Assembly (NCBI RefSeq): GCF_031755915.1
Contig: NC_083383.1
Span: 1,306,001-1,370,000, forward strand
Direction of reading: 5' to 3'
Origin: Ziziphus jujuba
Taxonomy: Eukaryota; Streptophyta; Magnoliopsida; Rosales; Rhamnaceae
DNA: 64,000 nt
Under the pieces are notes generated by a model, which saw only the letters and a list, made by a program, of their open reading frames with translations, did not search any database and had not been told where the DNA came from. The position numbers and the translations under genes were made by a program. Of the stretch, positions 43,101-55,904 are shown in pieces. Each line of letters starts with the position of its first letter. The stretch's first letter is position 1.

Positions 43101-44526
43101 CAAATAAAACAAACTCCTGACTGTTATTATTGTATTTGAACAGAAGGGCAAGCAACTCAAACCACTGGCAAAAAATGGTGACAGTGGAACCACTAGCAGT
43201 TCCATCAATCAAGATCAGCAAGCAACGAGAACCCAACAGCTTTTACAGTCTCTTGCTGCTCGAAGCTCTGTTGTGAATAGGATGACTTCAAATAATCCAT
43301 CCACCGAACAACAATCCTCTACAGTTGGCCAGGTCAGAGATGGATCATCAGGCAGTCAAGGTTCTGTTGGCCAAGCTGATATGGCAAATGTTATGTCTCA
43401 GGTTTTGAATAGTCCTGCTCTCAGTGGATTGTTGACTGGTGTATCTGAGCAAACTGGGGTGGGTTCTCCAAATGTGTTGAGGAACATGTTGCAACAGTTC
43501 ACACAGAATCCACAAATGAGTAATGCAATGAATCAAATTGCACAACAGATCGACAGCCAGGATGTTGAAAACATGTTTGCCGGGTTGGGAGGTCATGGCG
43601 GTGGGATTGATTTTTCGAGGATGTTCCAACAGATGATGCCTATTGTGTCCCGTGCTCTTGTGTCTGGGTCAACTGCCCCTCAATCACTCTCTGCTATGGA
43701 GCCTCAGCCAGAGCCACAGTACAATCAACAGAACCTGAGCAGAGATGAGCACGACGAACAAAATTTTCAGGTTTGTGTAAACATTTTCTGGGCAATTGTT
43801 TTGTGTTTTGAAGTTCTTGACATATGTTCCTTTGGGTGCACTTCTTGGGCGTGGGAGATTTCTAATTTACCTTGCTTAAAACTGATTAAAGATATTGCAT
43901 GTATTATTAATCTTAGGGAAGGATAGACTCCACCTTTATGTTGTTGCCTATTACACCCTATCCCGTAACTGAGAATATTATAGCAAAGTTGTGAAATCAC
44001 ATCCAGCCTCTACATAAATATTAAAGATTAAAATAGATTTATCTTTGATACGAATCTACTGATTTTCAGAAACAACAGAGCAAAAGGTTTTTATGTTTTC
44101 TTCTTTTGTCCTCTTTCTTAGGTTGACCTTCAACAAGTGGCTCAGAGGATTGGGCACCTGGATTCTCCTGAAGATGCTTTTCGTGCTCTTGTTGAAAATT
44201 CATTTTGGTCATGTGGTGGAAGCAGTGGTCCTCAAGAATTTGTGGATGACTTATGCAGCGAGGAGGATCTTGCTAGTGTGAGTATCCTGTGATCTAATTT
44301 TTAGATCAATCAACGGTCCTTTTTTTATTTTTTTTTTTTTTTTTGGGGGGGTGGGGTGGGATCAGCCGACGGTTTTAATATATATATATATATATTACCA
44401 ATGTTTTATTTCATTTAGCATGATTCTAAGGTGGTTTCATGACTCTTTACGCAGGAATATGTGGAGTTGTTACAGCAAGACATACAACGGCGGCTTCAGG
44501 ATGATTCCGGGCAGGACAGGTCTTAG
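37155..44526 (+). CDS. Ubiquitin-like domain protein, CIP73/BAG6-like (17 coding exons)
   Basis: An N-terminal ubiquitin-like domain (residues about 22-105: VQIKIKTLDSQIYNFEV, then ETGVPVGRQRLIFRGKVLKD, and VENGHTLHLVARQP) is followed by a long Ser/Gly/Pro/Gln-rich chain, as in CIP73 of Lotus and the BAG6/Scythe family. Those proteins link to chaperones and protein quality control, and CIP73 binds CCaMK. Coding exons: 37155-37277, 37597-37714, 38489-38596, 38688-38806, 38896-38979, 39504-39692, 39790-39859, 39939-40093, 40712-40876, 40954-41025, 41289-41409, 41480-41800, 41873-42021, 42117-42329, 43144-43770, 44122-44277 and 44455-44526. These make 953 residues with phase kept throughout. The region RHAERLLSRHAVAALSHIAG and the C-terminal block with QMMPIVSRALVSG are conserved-looking helices. 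It appears intact. Confidence 0.93.
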
Positions 44527-46216
44527 TAATTTCCTACATGATTGTATCCCCTTACATCTCCGATTAGCTTATGTAGTTTCCTGGACCGATCAGGGCTGCC
44601 CAACTTTACTTGTGGCTTTAGGCGCGCAAAAAAAAAAAAAGAAAAAAGAAAATTAGGCTTTTTTGCTTGAATAGTGTTTTTATATACATTTTGAGAATTT
44701 ATAAATGTTTACAATATATTTTATTCTACTTTTTGCTTTGAATATAGTGAAGATGTTTGTGGCTTTAATAAGGTCCGTTGTTTTATATTTTCTTCAGGGG
44801 AATATGGAGTAGTCAATTTTTGATTAGTCATTTTTTTTTTTTTTTTCTATAGAGCGATATTAACGAAATTTGCATGCAAACAAATGAAAATTTTAATTGC
44901 TTCGTGAGGCATTTGGATTCCGACCAAGAAATATCGTTCGAGTATACCGTCGATGATGCAAGGGTATATCAACTTTTAACCTTTTTACCAAAAACAGAAA
45001 AAAAATTAAGAATTTAACGTTTGAAGCATTTAATTATTTAATTGAACATTATTAAATAGTAAGCGATCACATATTTTATGATAATAAAATACAGTTAGTG
45101 GACCTTTAATAATTCCAGAGGATTTAGCCTCATACTGGCAACCATTTATTTTGTGCGACGTTTGCAGCTTGTGTTACCCTTAAAACGAATTATGTTTCCC
45201 CATTCAAAAAGAAACATGTCAAGGTATGCAAATTGATTATTTCAGTGGGCTTTAGTGACTTTGAATTGTTGTTCATTTTCTTTCAGCATGTTTATTATTA
45301 TGTTACATAAGAGATGACACTCCTTATGAATGTTCATTAATAATGCATTATAGAAATTCCCTGGACCAACTGATGTAAAATAGTGATATATTATAGATTC
45401 TGGATCCACTAAACGAGTCAATTTAATTGCGTTTATATAACAGAGTATCACATAAACACAATTTATTTGGCTGTTAATTTCGTATTGGTGGTCCTGTTTT
45501 TCTAAATGTTATTCTTTGTGGTTTGAACAACCATGCGAAACATGATGGGTGTTTTGTCTCCTTTAACATTGGCTACAATATGTGGTCAAGCCAGCAAGAA
45601 AACCTAGTTGAAACTGGGTTGTACGGTTCTGGATTTCATTTGAAGATGGCATAAAACCGCGTAAACATGTGTTATTTGTGGGGTACTGTTTGAGTTGCCG
45701 CGTTAGAAGCCATGGGGATCCTAAACTTTGATGTTTTAATAAATTACTTTTTCAATCATAGAACAATATTTTCAATCATGGCAAATTGGCAGTGGTACGT
45801 GCAGAATAGATGCGGTTGTTCTTTGACATACAAATGGGACCCCTTTGCTTATGTTTTGAAAATGTGCGATTTTTATAAGTTTTAGCAATTTTTTTTTATT
45901 TTTTTATTTTTTTGGTAAATGGAATTAGGGTTTTTGATTACTAAAATATTGCTACTACTTGATGTTCCCATTGTTTTATATTTTAAATTCGCAATTTATT
46001 CTTTCTTTATTGTTAAGCAATGCGGTTCGAATTATTTCTGGTTTCTTTTGGGATTTACCCTGACTTTTATTCTTCATAGGTGGGCCTATTAAAACTTCTT
46101 GAAAGGGAAGGTGCAATTCACAGAAAATGTGAGAATTTCCTTCTTTTTAAGCCTGCTGTCAGGATCGGACTTTCATTATTGAGCTTGAACTATTATGAGG
46201 GAAAGAAATCCCTCGC

Positions 46217-46253
<37 letters not shown>

Positions 46254-46506
46254 TAGGTATGGCCACGTACGATGCATGTGATTTGGATTAAAATTTGAAT
46301 GTTTAATAACTTTTAAGTAATATGGAAAAGTTTGAATTAAAAAGTTGTTAAATTAGTTTTTTTAATTAATATTTTTCAATTTGTTTAGAAGGATTTAATC
46401 TTAAATTATTAACAAACATAAAGAAATTAATCATTTTATCCCAAGTTTTTCATAAATTTAATATCCAAATGGCATCATATAATTTTGAAGTAAGAACACT
46501 TCCAAC
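44527..46506. other. Intergenic region after the ubiquitin-domain gene
   Basis: 3' flank and AT-rich spacer without a coding signal. It holds poly-T runs near 44830-44846 and 45888-45912 and an AT microsatellite at 46221-46253. Confidence 0.6.
46221..46253. repeat. (AT)n microsatellite
   Basis: Uninterrupted TA/AT run of about 16 units. Confidence 0.9.
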
Positions 46507-47060
46507 TGATACGAACCTAGGACGACCTGCTCCTAAACCTGTATTATATTAGTCCGGATCTTAATTAAGTTCAAGTTCTAATGTAATTGACCTCAACCCC
46601 TAACCAACCTGTGGTTAGAAATCTTGGTATAATGTAGACGCCACAATAGAGGATGGAAAACCTATTGATAAGTCAAGCTAAAACAACAAATTCTCTAATG
46701 GTGTTTTAGGTGTTCTCAAAGAACAAAGACATAATTAATCTCACAAGTATTTTCTCAATCAAATCAAAGTTAGTTCTTATTGATAACTAAGCCTTTAAAT
46801 AGGCTTCGAAAGAAACATAATAAATCCTAAAAACCCTAGATAAAACCGGCCACACACATAAAGAATCCTAGTTAGCCGCAACTATACTTCCTTTTCTAAT
46901 CTAAGTTTGATTAATTAATTCCTTTATATTAAATTAGGAATTAATTAATTTACAATAAAATAAAAACCTTCCTAAAGTTATTTGTCCAAAAAATAAATAA
47001 ATAAAAACCCAAAAAGAAAGAAAGTCAATCGCAAATTAGGTAACGAGCTGACTTTGACAT
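46507..47060 (-). repeat. Probable LTR of a minus-strand gypsy element
   Basis: Read on the minus strand this starts TGTCAAAGTCAG (47060) and ends GTTCGTATCA (46507). It has a TATA-like CCTATTTAAAGGC (about 46791-46803) and follows a polyprotein tail and a tandem repeat in the order expected for a 3' LTR. There is no second LTR in the window to prove the limits, and I found no target duplication. Confidence 0.4.
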
Positions 47061-47081
47061 TTAGGTGGAATTATTTCTTCA

Positions 47082-48392
47082 ACCGAGCTAACTTATGTCT
47101 GCCTGATGTCCGAGCTAACTTATGGCCTATCCGAGCTAACTGATGTCTGTCTGAGCTAACTTGTGTTTGGCCGAGCTAACTGACGTCTGTCCGAACTAAG
47201 TTGTGTTTGGCCGAGCTAACTGATGTCTGTTCGAGCTAAGTTGTGTCTGGCCGAACTAATTGATGTCTGTCCGAGCTAAGTTGTGTCTGGCCGAGCTAAG
47301 TTACATCCGATGTCCGAGGCAAGACTCGTCCGAGATCAGATGTCCGAGGCAAGGCTCCGATATCCGAAGTTCGAGATCAGATGTCCGAGACATGGGTGTC
47401 CGATATAAAATATCCGAGGATAGTGTTGATGTCTGCCTGATGTCCGAGCTAACTTATGGCCTATCCGAGCTAACTGATGTCTGTTTGAGCTAACTTGTGT
47501 TTGGCCGAGCTAACTGATGTCTGTCCGAACTAAGTTGTGTCTGGCCGAGCTAACTGATGTCTGTCCAAGCTAAGTTGTGTCTGGCCGAACTAACTGATGT
47601 CTAGCCGAGCTAAGTTGTGTCTGGCCGAGCTAAGTTACTTCCGATGTCCGAGGCAAGACTCGTCCGAGATCAGATGTCCGAGGTAAGGCTCCGATATCCA
47701 AAGTCCGAGATGAGATGTCCGAGACATGGGTGTCCGATATAAAATATCGGAGGATAGTGTTGATGTCTGCCTGATGTCCGAGCTAACTTATGGCCTATCC
47801 GAGCTAACTGATGTCTGTCTGAGCTAACTTGTGTTTGGCCGAGCTAACTGATGTCTGTCCGAACTAAGTTGTGTCTGGCTGAGCTAACTGATGTTTGTCC
47901 GAGCTAAGTTGTGTCTGGCCGAACTAACTGATGTCAGTCCGAGCTAAGTTGTGTCTGGCCGAGCTAAGTTACATCCGATGTCCGAGGCAAGACTCGTCCG
48001 AGATCAGATGTCCAAGGCAAGGCTCCGATATCCGAAGTCCGGGATCAAATGTCCGAGACATGAGTGTCCGATATAAAATATCCGAGGATAGTGTTGATGT
48101 CTGCTGATGTCCGAGCTAACTGATGTCTGTCTGAGCTAACTTGTATTTGGCCGAGCTAACTGATGTCTGTCCGAACTAAGTTGGGTCTGGCCAAGCTAAC
48201 TGATGTCTGTCCGAGCTAAGTTGTGTCTGGCCGAACTAACTGATGTCTGTCCGAGCTAAGTTGTGTCTGGCTGAGCTAAGTTACATCCGATGTCCGAGGC
48301 AAGACTCGTCCAAGATCAAATGTCCGAGATCAGATGTCCGAGACATGGGTATCCGATATAAAATATCCGATGTATGGGTGTCCGATGTATCA
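47082..48392. repeat. Higher-order minisatellite, 334-bp period
   Basis: The basic unit is about 20 bp, variants of CCGAGCTAACTGATGTCTGT and CCGAGCTAAGTTGTGTCTGG. These are grouped in a larger unit that also contains ATCAGATGTCCGAGGC-type segments and GATATAAAATATCCGAGGAT. The junction GCCTGATGTCCGAG recurs at 47101, 47435 and 47769, and GCTGATGTCCGAG at 48103, so the higher-order period is 334-335 bp over four copies, the last incomplete. It is bounded on the right by a retroelement polyprotein tail on the minus strand, so it probably began as the 3' untranslated repeat of that element. Confidence 0.92.
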
Positions 48393-48652
48393 GCTTCCAC
48401 CACTTGAATATTTAAAACAGGTCTTTTATCTTCGGGTATGGACACGTCCTTTTGAGAATGAATTACTTTCTGGATAAAGGCAGCAAGGTTGTCCTTAAAC
48501 CTCTTAGCTTGAACCCTAGTGATCAGTTCAATCTTCATCTGTATCGGATTAGTACCCCAGCGAGTTGTCGATGGTGCGAGCTCGGGCGGATTTGCATCAC
48601 CAACTCTTAGATGAACAAAAAATCTAGAAAAGCAGAAAATCTGAAAAAGCAA
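48393..48652 (-). pseudogene. C-terminal tail of a gypsy polyprotein
   Basis: The minus-strand frame contains IELITRVQAKRFKDNLAAFI followed by a charged stretch ending LNIQVVEA. A TR-x-x-A-K-x-x-x-x-L tail of this kind occurs at the C-terminus of many plant gypsy polyproteins. The frame then runs into the minisatellite. Upstream polymerase domains are absent, so only the 3' end of the element survives here. Confidence 0.55.
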
Positions 48653-49219
48653 AAACCATTATTGTTCGTAATTAGATTCTAGCTTCATCCTTTCAATTTT
48701 ATTTGTTTTTTATACACCAATCAATATTGAGATGTTTTAGATATTTAGTGAGAATAAATTAATTTTAAAACTAATTAAAACATAAACAATTTATTTTGAT
48801 TCTAGTCCATTATCATGAAATTTAATTTATTCATGGATTTACATATTAACTAAAAGAAACACAAAAAATAAAAAATGATCATGGGAAATATAAGTACAAT
48901 CATAAAAACTCATAATTACTATTTTACTTTCGTTAAATAAAAAGTTGTCATAAAATAATTGTGTCATAGATGAATCTATCTTAGCATCATTGCTATCTTC
49001 CTAAGATAAATTGCAAGATTTAATAGAAATGTATTAGGTTATACCTAAATCAATTTTCTATTACATCTTGCAATGTACAAAATAATAATATTAGTGTTAC
49101 TATCATAGTATAGTCCAAATATGCTATAAGTTCATAAAAGACTGATAATAATCTACTTATGAACTGATAGTAATCTATCATGTCCACATTAACAAAAAGA
49201 TGGTTCCCATGATAACAAA
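48653..49219. other. AT-rich spacer
   Basis: No coding signal or recognisable repeat between the gypsy remnant and the 3' end of the RPA1-like relic. Confidence 0.6.
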
Positions 49220-52200
49220 TTAAGCATTGTCTTTAAGCTCGGCAAACTGCTTCCTACTCCCTTCACCAAATTGTAAATGAGAACTTTCAAGATTCAGCGC
49301 TATTGGATCTGCCTCACCTGCACTTTTGGAAATCATCAGCTTTAGTTTCTTTGTTGCATTGTTTCTTGCAGTAGGCTTTGAAACTAAATCAGCTAGGACT
49401 TTATCTTCATTGCTCATTTGCTCTATCTTAGCATTGTCAACACTTCCAGATATATCTGATTTTGAAAGTTGTAATATATATGCATTAGAACATTAAATAA
49501 AAGCTCATGTAATTTCACTTAGGATATAATGTATCAAACATGTTCATACCTCTCAATTCAGTTATGCCTAATGATTTTCCACTTTGCTCTTCAACAATTT
49601 CTAAAACTTGACTAACTTCAGCATCATTTGAAGTATCTGTTTGTGTTGATGTGTTGATTTCTTTTGAAATAGTATTACAAACAGAAAGGATTGTGTATTT
49701 CCATCTTGTAATATCACGATATTCATGTTTAGATGCTTTAACTTGAATTAGAAGCTTATGACTACTGGATAATGTGGTAATTTTTTCAATATCTTTAACA
49801 GAATCCTAAAAAAAAGAAAGATTCATAGTTAGTACTCACATAAGTATTTACATAATTTATATATGTTTTTTCAAAGAACAAGTTAAAACTAACCAGTCAT
49901 TTCCAAAACACATATGAAAAGAATTATATTACCCCATCAGATTTATTCATCAACTCATATGCAGTGCAACCAAGAAATTTTTCAGCTTGATTTCCGAACA
50001 ATGTAGCATTCAATGATGAATACTCATCTATCAAATCAACAATGACTCTGCACCTGAATAAAAGAAGAATTACCAGTTAGAGGTTATAATTAATCATAAA
50101 ATAAATAATATGAAATGTCTTATACAATAACTGAATAAAGTATTTCACATTATACAAAATTGAAGTGGCACTGGGTGGAGAGAGCAGAGGCAAAGATTGA
50201 GGCATTAACCTAATGGATTACAACAAAAGGTGATGAAGTAATAATGTAGATGAAGTAATAATCTATATGACAAAGATAAGCTAAGTATTTAGAGAACAAA
50301 AATTTATGGAGTTCTATATTTTGCTTACTAAACTATAAATGAAAATTCCTAATGAACATGCTTAACATAAAAGATGGCTCATTTTGTTATTTTTCTTTGT
50401 TTTGTGTTGCAATTCTTAAACACGATCTCTGTTTAAATTTGATTTTTGAGTTTCAAATAATGATGATTAATTTCAATTATTAATTTTTGTGGATCTCAAT
50501 TATTATGGCAACTAAATATCCAAAAATACTCAAAAGACAGTGGAGTTTTTCTTGCAACAAATCTCGTTATTTTGGCTAGCAAGCATGATCCTCAATCATA
50601 ATGTAGCCTGTTTTTGCTTTGAAATGCAGCATATTGACAAATGAGCAAAAGTTGTAGAATGGGGTGATTGCTATGGGGCTCAACAAATGTACAAATCGAT
50701 CAGTGCAAGGTATAATCATATCTTTTTTCTGTTTTATTCTTGTCCTATTCATTTAGATCAAAGCTTTATCTTATGTTTCACACCTGAGATGAAAAATATA
50801 ATATCATTGATTATAAATTTTTCATGCATAATTAATTAGTGTGTTTTTAATGGGGAAAAAAACCCAGTAGTTGTAAGTTACAATCATATAATGATGATTG
50901 CATAATTGGACGATAATAACAATAATAATAATAATAACAACAAATATTTGTATGCATACCTTGGCATAGCTTTAACTTGATCATGTCTGCAATACAAGCA
51001 GTTAAACCTCTATTCAAATTCATATCCAGTTGCTTTTGTGCATTTTTCACAGTTTAAGTACCAAAAAGGTTGAATCAAATTTGTCACTTTGATGTGATCA
51101 TTGATCCAAAAACTTCTCCTCTGTTTACATAATGAAAAGTACAAACATATCTTAATATTATAGTTGTTAATAATTATAAACAAAATAATAGTCAAGAAAT
51201 TTACCGTATTAAGTTGATTATCTATCATCTTAATGGTAATGATGTCCTCAGCAGAAGGAAGTGTAGACAGTGACTTTGTCTCAAGACCAATCCTTCCACA
51301 TATTATGTCCATGGCTTTTTCAGCATTAGCATTATACCTGTAATTGCTCAAATTAATTATTGCTATTTTTATTTTTTATACAAGAAAAATTGTTCTAAAT
51401 TTAAACTCCAATATTAGTTTACCAAATTGATAAAGCAGCTGCTTGTGGTATCTCCAGTTCAATAACAAATGAACTGGAGGATTTGGTTGAAAGCGAGATA
51501 CTTGTATGATGATATAAATAATACAAATATGCATGTAAAAAATTGAATTAATAAAAACTAATTTAGAAAATTGCTGACTATTTTAATTACATAAAAATTG
51601 TTCAAAAATAACATCAATTGTAGTGTAGTCATTAAAGAAACATACCATTATATGAGCTAACTTTAAGTCGACATCCAATTATGATTGGTTTTCTATTCAT
51701 AATATTCAAAATTTGAGTACATTCATTGTTCACAAATTGGTTCCACATGGTAAGCATCACAATATCCATACTGTCCATAAAATTAAAATCAAAATTCAGA
51801 AAAATGTTTATTAACTTATTTAATAATTAATAATTATTTTTATTTTTTTGGAGTACTTACTTATCATTCATCAAAGTCATCTCTTGGACAATCTCTAAAC
51901 CATCATTCGTGATTATCTCCTTTTTTGGCTTGATTTCAATCGCTATTCCAATCACATCTGATGATAAACAAATTCAAAAGTTAATTAAAATGTTATAGAT
52001 CATTAGAAATTTGTCCACATGATGAATTAAATATAAATGAAAAGTTACAAAAATATAGCTGAACAAATTGACTATATAGACAAACATATCGACATGGGAT
52101 AGAGAATCAATATAAGTGTGTAGTCGTGAGAACGGAACAAAGCTGTAAATAGCAGACACAATTATCTCTGAATCTCCAGTCACTTCTTCCACAATGGTTC

Positions 52201-52592
52201 GACCATTTATAGTCCATTGCAAATTATTTTGAACAATCTGATATTGTGCACCAATTTCTTTAACCCAACCATTAGAAATATAATAATTTTTCCCAATTAT
52301 GAGTGTGTCTTGGAAGATGTGAATGTCTCCACCATATATTGTGGTCTGGATCTTATTACCCTATATAAGAAAAACAAGAGACTAAAAATTGAGTTATATA
52401 TGAAACAAATTATACAAAATAAATATATTATCAAAACAAATTTACTTCTTCATCAGCTAAGATTAACCTTTGATATTTGTTTGGACTTGATTTAGAAACT
52501 CATGGGATTGCTTTCTCAATAACCACCACTTTTACTGTCTAACCTCTTTGTTGAGCTTGAATATCCTTGATTAGCTTTACTTCTCTAACCAT
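49220..52592 (-). pseudogene. RPA1 (replication protein A 70-kDa)-like gene, decayed
   Basis: Multi-exon relic of a single-strand DNA-binding protein. From the ATG at 52592: an N-terminal exon (52446-52592) with TAG and TGA stops; a first OB-fold exon from 52360 (NKIQTTIYGGDIHIFQDTL, ISNGWVKEIG); and second OB-fold pieces at about 51865-51958 and 51660-51776 (MLTMWNQFVNNE, PIIIGCRLKVSSYN). Next come an exon at about 51425-51490, a zinc ribbon (CEKC ... C-x2-C) at about 50955-51060 with a TAG in the middle, and a C-terminal OB-fold exon at about 49932-50055 (CRVIVDLIDEYSSLNATLFG). The tail exons run to a stop at 49220-49222. The order fits plant RPA70, though it resembles the divergent, often transposon-linked copies. 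At least three stops rule out a full protein. Confidence 0.8.
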
Positions 52593-54330
52593 TTTGCTAT
52601 ATTATATTTTAGAAAAACATAAAATGAAATCACTATGAATCAAATAAACCAAATTATAGATGACATAGTCATTGACTATTTATTTATTTTTTAGACTGAG
52701 AGAAAAAAAACAATGACCATCACGATCTCTTGTGGGATTGCATGCTCTCCTACTACTTTTCTTTTTTCTGTTTTTTTTTTTTCTGTTTTTTTTTTCCCAC
52801 CCGACAAAGGGATTGTTTTGTTAATTATGAGTTTAGAGCTTTAATGAATGTTGGGGTTAGTTAAAATATATTGTTCAATTCTGAAAATGGGTTTTATTAT
52901 TTTTGTATAGTTATGTTTGTCTAATGGTGTGGGGTTTAAGGATAGAACAAGAGAATAATCTTAAAGCAAGGTTTTTGAGGGTGGTTCTTTTTAAAATGAT
53001 TAGATGTTATGTGAATGCTAAGAACATTTATTTAAGTATGGTTTTAGTATAATAATGGGGAAAAAAAAGGAAAAAAAAAAAAAGAATTGATGTGTGTTTT
53101 TGGGCATGGGTAGAGGGTACTCAACTTTTGCTCTACTTAATTAAAAAGCTTTTGGTTTAATGATTTAAAAAAAAAAAAACAAAAAAATGAAAGTCTTTAA
53201 CACGTGTGGAAAAGAGACATGATGGGTAGGAGAATGCCAAAAGGGAAAGCTTCTTTTAATTTTAAGCCACTTGAGCAAGTGTGAAAATTTTGTAGCCAAC
53301 AATTTATATTGAGTTGTTTTTTACATGGTGTTCATAAAAAGTTTTTTTATTTAGATTTTGGTTGGTTGTTGAATGTGCTACATTTCATTTTGCAATATCT
53401 AAAACAAATAATGAAATAAGGGAAGACTATAGAATGAGGAACACGGATGCTCTGGTAGTTGTTAGAGCTTTCAAAAAATGGATGTTTGAGATAATTTACG
53501 CAGACAAGCTAGTCCTTTTGTTAACATAAATACATGTTAGTTTTTCATATATCAATATGTGATATTGGATGAAGAACTGAAATATAAATCATATGCATGT
53601 GCACACAAAAGCAATGAAAAATGCAAAGATCCATGCACAATGAAATTCATGAACTCACAAAAAAATTGAAATGCACGAGGAAATTAAGTAATAAGACAAA
53701 GGAATGGAAAAAATTAAAGTTACCAATTTTGTAGTGAATAACACAATCCTCAGGTTCTTTGTCGTCACTGATAAAGAGAGTAGGGGAGAGAAAAGCTGAA
53801 AACAAAAAAATAAAAAAAAATAGAAAAGAAAAAAAGCCAATGGCATTTAAATACTGAAAACCAAGGAAATAGGCTTTAAAATATTATAAATCAAAATCTT
53901 TACTTACATGGTAAGTCAAAGTCCTTTCTGAAGTATAATAATAAAGTTCAGAATTTTGCATAAAGTATACCAACTCTATCCTTACCATACTGTAAGTCAT
54001 CATAACCATAATGCATGCCATACCACAACCCCTAACACCTGTATGGCAAAATAAAAAAAGAAGCATAAAATGTGGATCTCACCAGTATGGCAACTATTGA
54101 AGATCAAATATGTGATGAACATTCAAGGATTTTAATTAACGTAATAGATAAAAGATAAAAGGCTAATGCAAAACAATAGTTGGAGTAAGTCCAATCCATT
54201 ATTTATTAACAAAAAAGTGCAGCCCATTTAACAGAAATTTATTTAATATTTAGAGTGAAAAAATTTACTACATCTCACATATGATAAAATATTCAACAAA
54301 AATATTTATTTTTTTTAATTTACTTTGAAA

Positions 54331-54335
<5 letters not shown>

Positions 54336-54366
<31 letters not shown>
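54336..54366. repeat. (AT)n microsatellite
   Basis: Uninterrupted AT run of about 15 units. Confidence 0.9.
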
Positions 54367-54368
<2 letters not shown>

Positions 54369-55275
54369 ATGCACATATTTATATACACATCAAAACATAA
54401 ATTATTTCTTCATTTTACATTTATTTTTTTATACATATTGGATCAAATCAGTATCATATTATATTTATATATATATATATATACATGCTGGTATATTTGA
54501 TAAAATATTTAGTAAAAATATTTGATTTTTTTAATTCATTTTAAAATTCAATTTATATGCATACACATGAAACCATAACATATTTCTTAATGGGATATTG
54601 TAAACTTGTAGCTGTCCTTACCTTTTTTTCAATAGCTCTTTACATGTTGATTTTTTTATTAGATTAATTTAATATTATATATAAATAGCATATATTATCT
54701 AATATACCATGCTTTTTTAGTCATGATATTATTTAAAATGAAAATTATTTTAATCTGTGTAAATGGTATTAACTTGTTATTTTAATTAAAAGATATATGC
54801 AGGAGAATTTTTGTTACATTTTTGTATTGAAAAAAAAAATTACATAATATATATATATATAATGGACATCTAAAAACCTTATCAAGTAAAAACATCAATA
54901 TAATAAATCTTTTATAAGTGATAAATTTAATATTTATATAAAAAAATATGTTGAAAAACAAAAAATGATGTGTATTGACATATATTTATTCTAAGGTTAT
55001 GTTTATTTATATATAAAAATACCATGCCATACAACATGTTACAACCTCCCGAAGAAACTTTAATTCAACCATAATTATCCACAGAAGCTAAAAAGGCTTG
55101 ACCTTCTTTATCTTTATCAACCAAGAAGATTAAAAGGAAATTGAAACTACTTTGAATAATATAAATTAGAACAAACATGGGCCTTGTGGGAGAGTTTGGA
55201 AACTATAGAGAAGGGGAAGGACTAAAACTGAGATTTCAAAAAACATAGCCTCCATGACAAATCACACATTACATT

Positions 55276-55382
55276 ACTCTCTCTCTCTCTCTCTCTCTTA
55301 CTTTCTCTCACTCTTTCTTTTCTTTTCGATTTCTTTTTTTTTTTTTTTTCTCTCTCTCTCTCTCTCTCTCTCTCCCTCTCTC
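55276..55382. repeat. Compound (CT)n microsatellite
   Basis: Two perfect CT runs separated by a T-rich stretch. Confidence 0.9.
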
Positions 55383-55904
55383 CATGAACCAGTCTAGTCA
55401 GGGTCCTTTTACTCAACAGCTAAGAAATACTACACTGGTTCCATACCATAAATGCAACTACAATTATAGAACCACTGGCTCAGGTTCCAAAACGCAGACC
55501 CACCTATTGATTCCGCTGGTGGTGCCATAAATCCTATCCTTTTCACCTGTTTTTACACATTTCTTCTTCTTTTTTACTTGTTCTATTATTCCGGATTATA
55601 AAAGATTGAATATCCGCAGAATGGGCAGAATACATGTGTTGGTATGTTAAATATTGAAAATAAGCGCAACAAACAAATACATATATTAATTTTTATGTGA
55701 ATGAATTAAATTCCATATATGCAAGCACATATTAGATTTTTTTTTTTTCTGGGTAACGGACATTTTCTTTGGAAAAAAAGAAAAAGAAAAAAGAAAAAAG
55801 TAGACTAAAGAAACAGGATATTTTATTTCCACACAACAACACATGGAAAACCTTGATCACTCTATTTGGGGTTTCATTGTCTCTACATTCATAAATAAAA
55901 TAAA

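Larger units (their letters stand above)
52593..55904. other. AT-rich intergenic region with microsatellites
   Basis: No gene seen. It holds poly-A/T tracts (near 52762-52796, 53060-53082 and 53167-53186), AT runs at 54336-54366 and 54466-54482, and a CT-rich stretch at 55276-55382 interrupted by a T-run. Apparent open frames are low-complexity products of these tracts. Confidence 0.6.

Noticed and set aside
47082..48392. Regular repeats considered as a CRISPR-like array
   Set aside because: There are no unique spacers, units are head to tail at two nested periods, and the context is a plant retroelement.
49220..52592. Helitron as the carrier of the RPA1-like relic
   Set aside because: I found no helicase/Rep sequence and could not identify convincing 5' TC or 3' CTRR hairpin ends.
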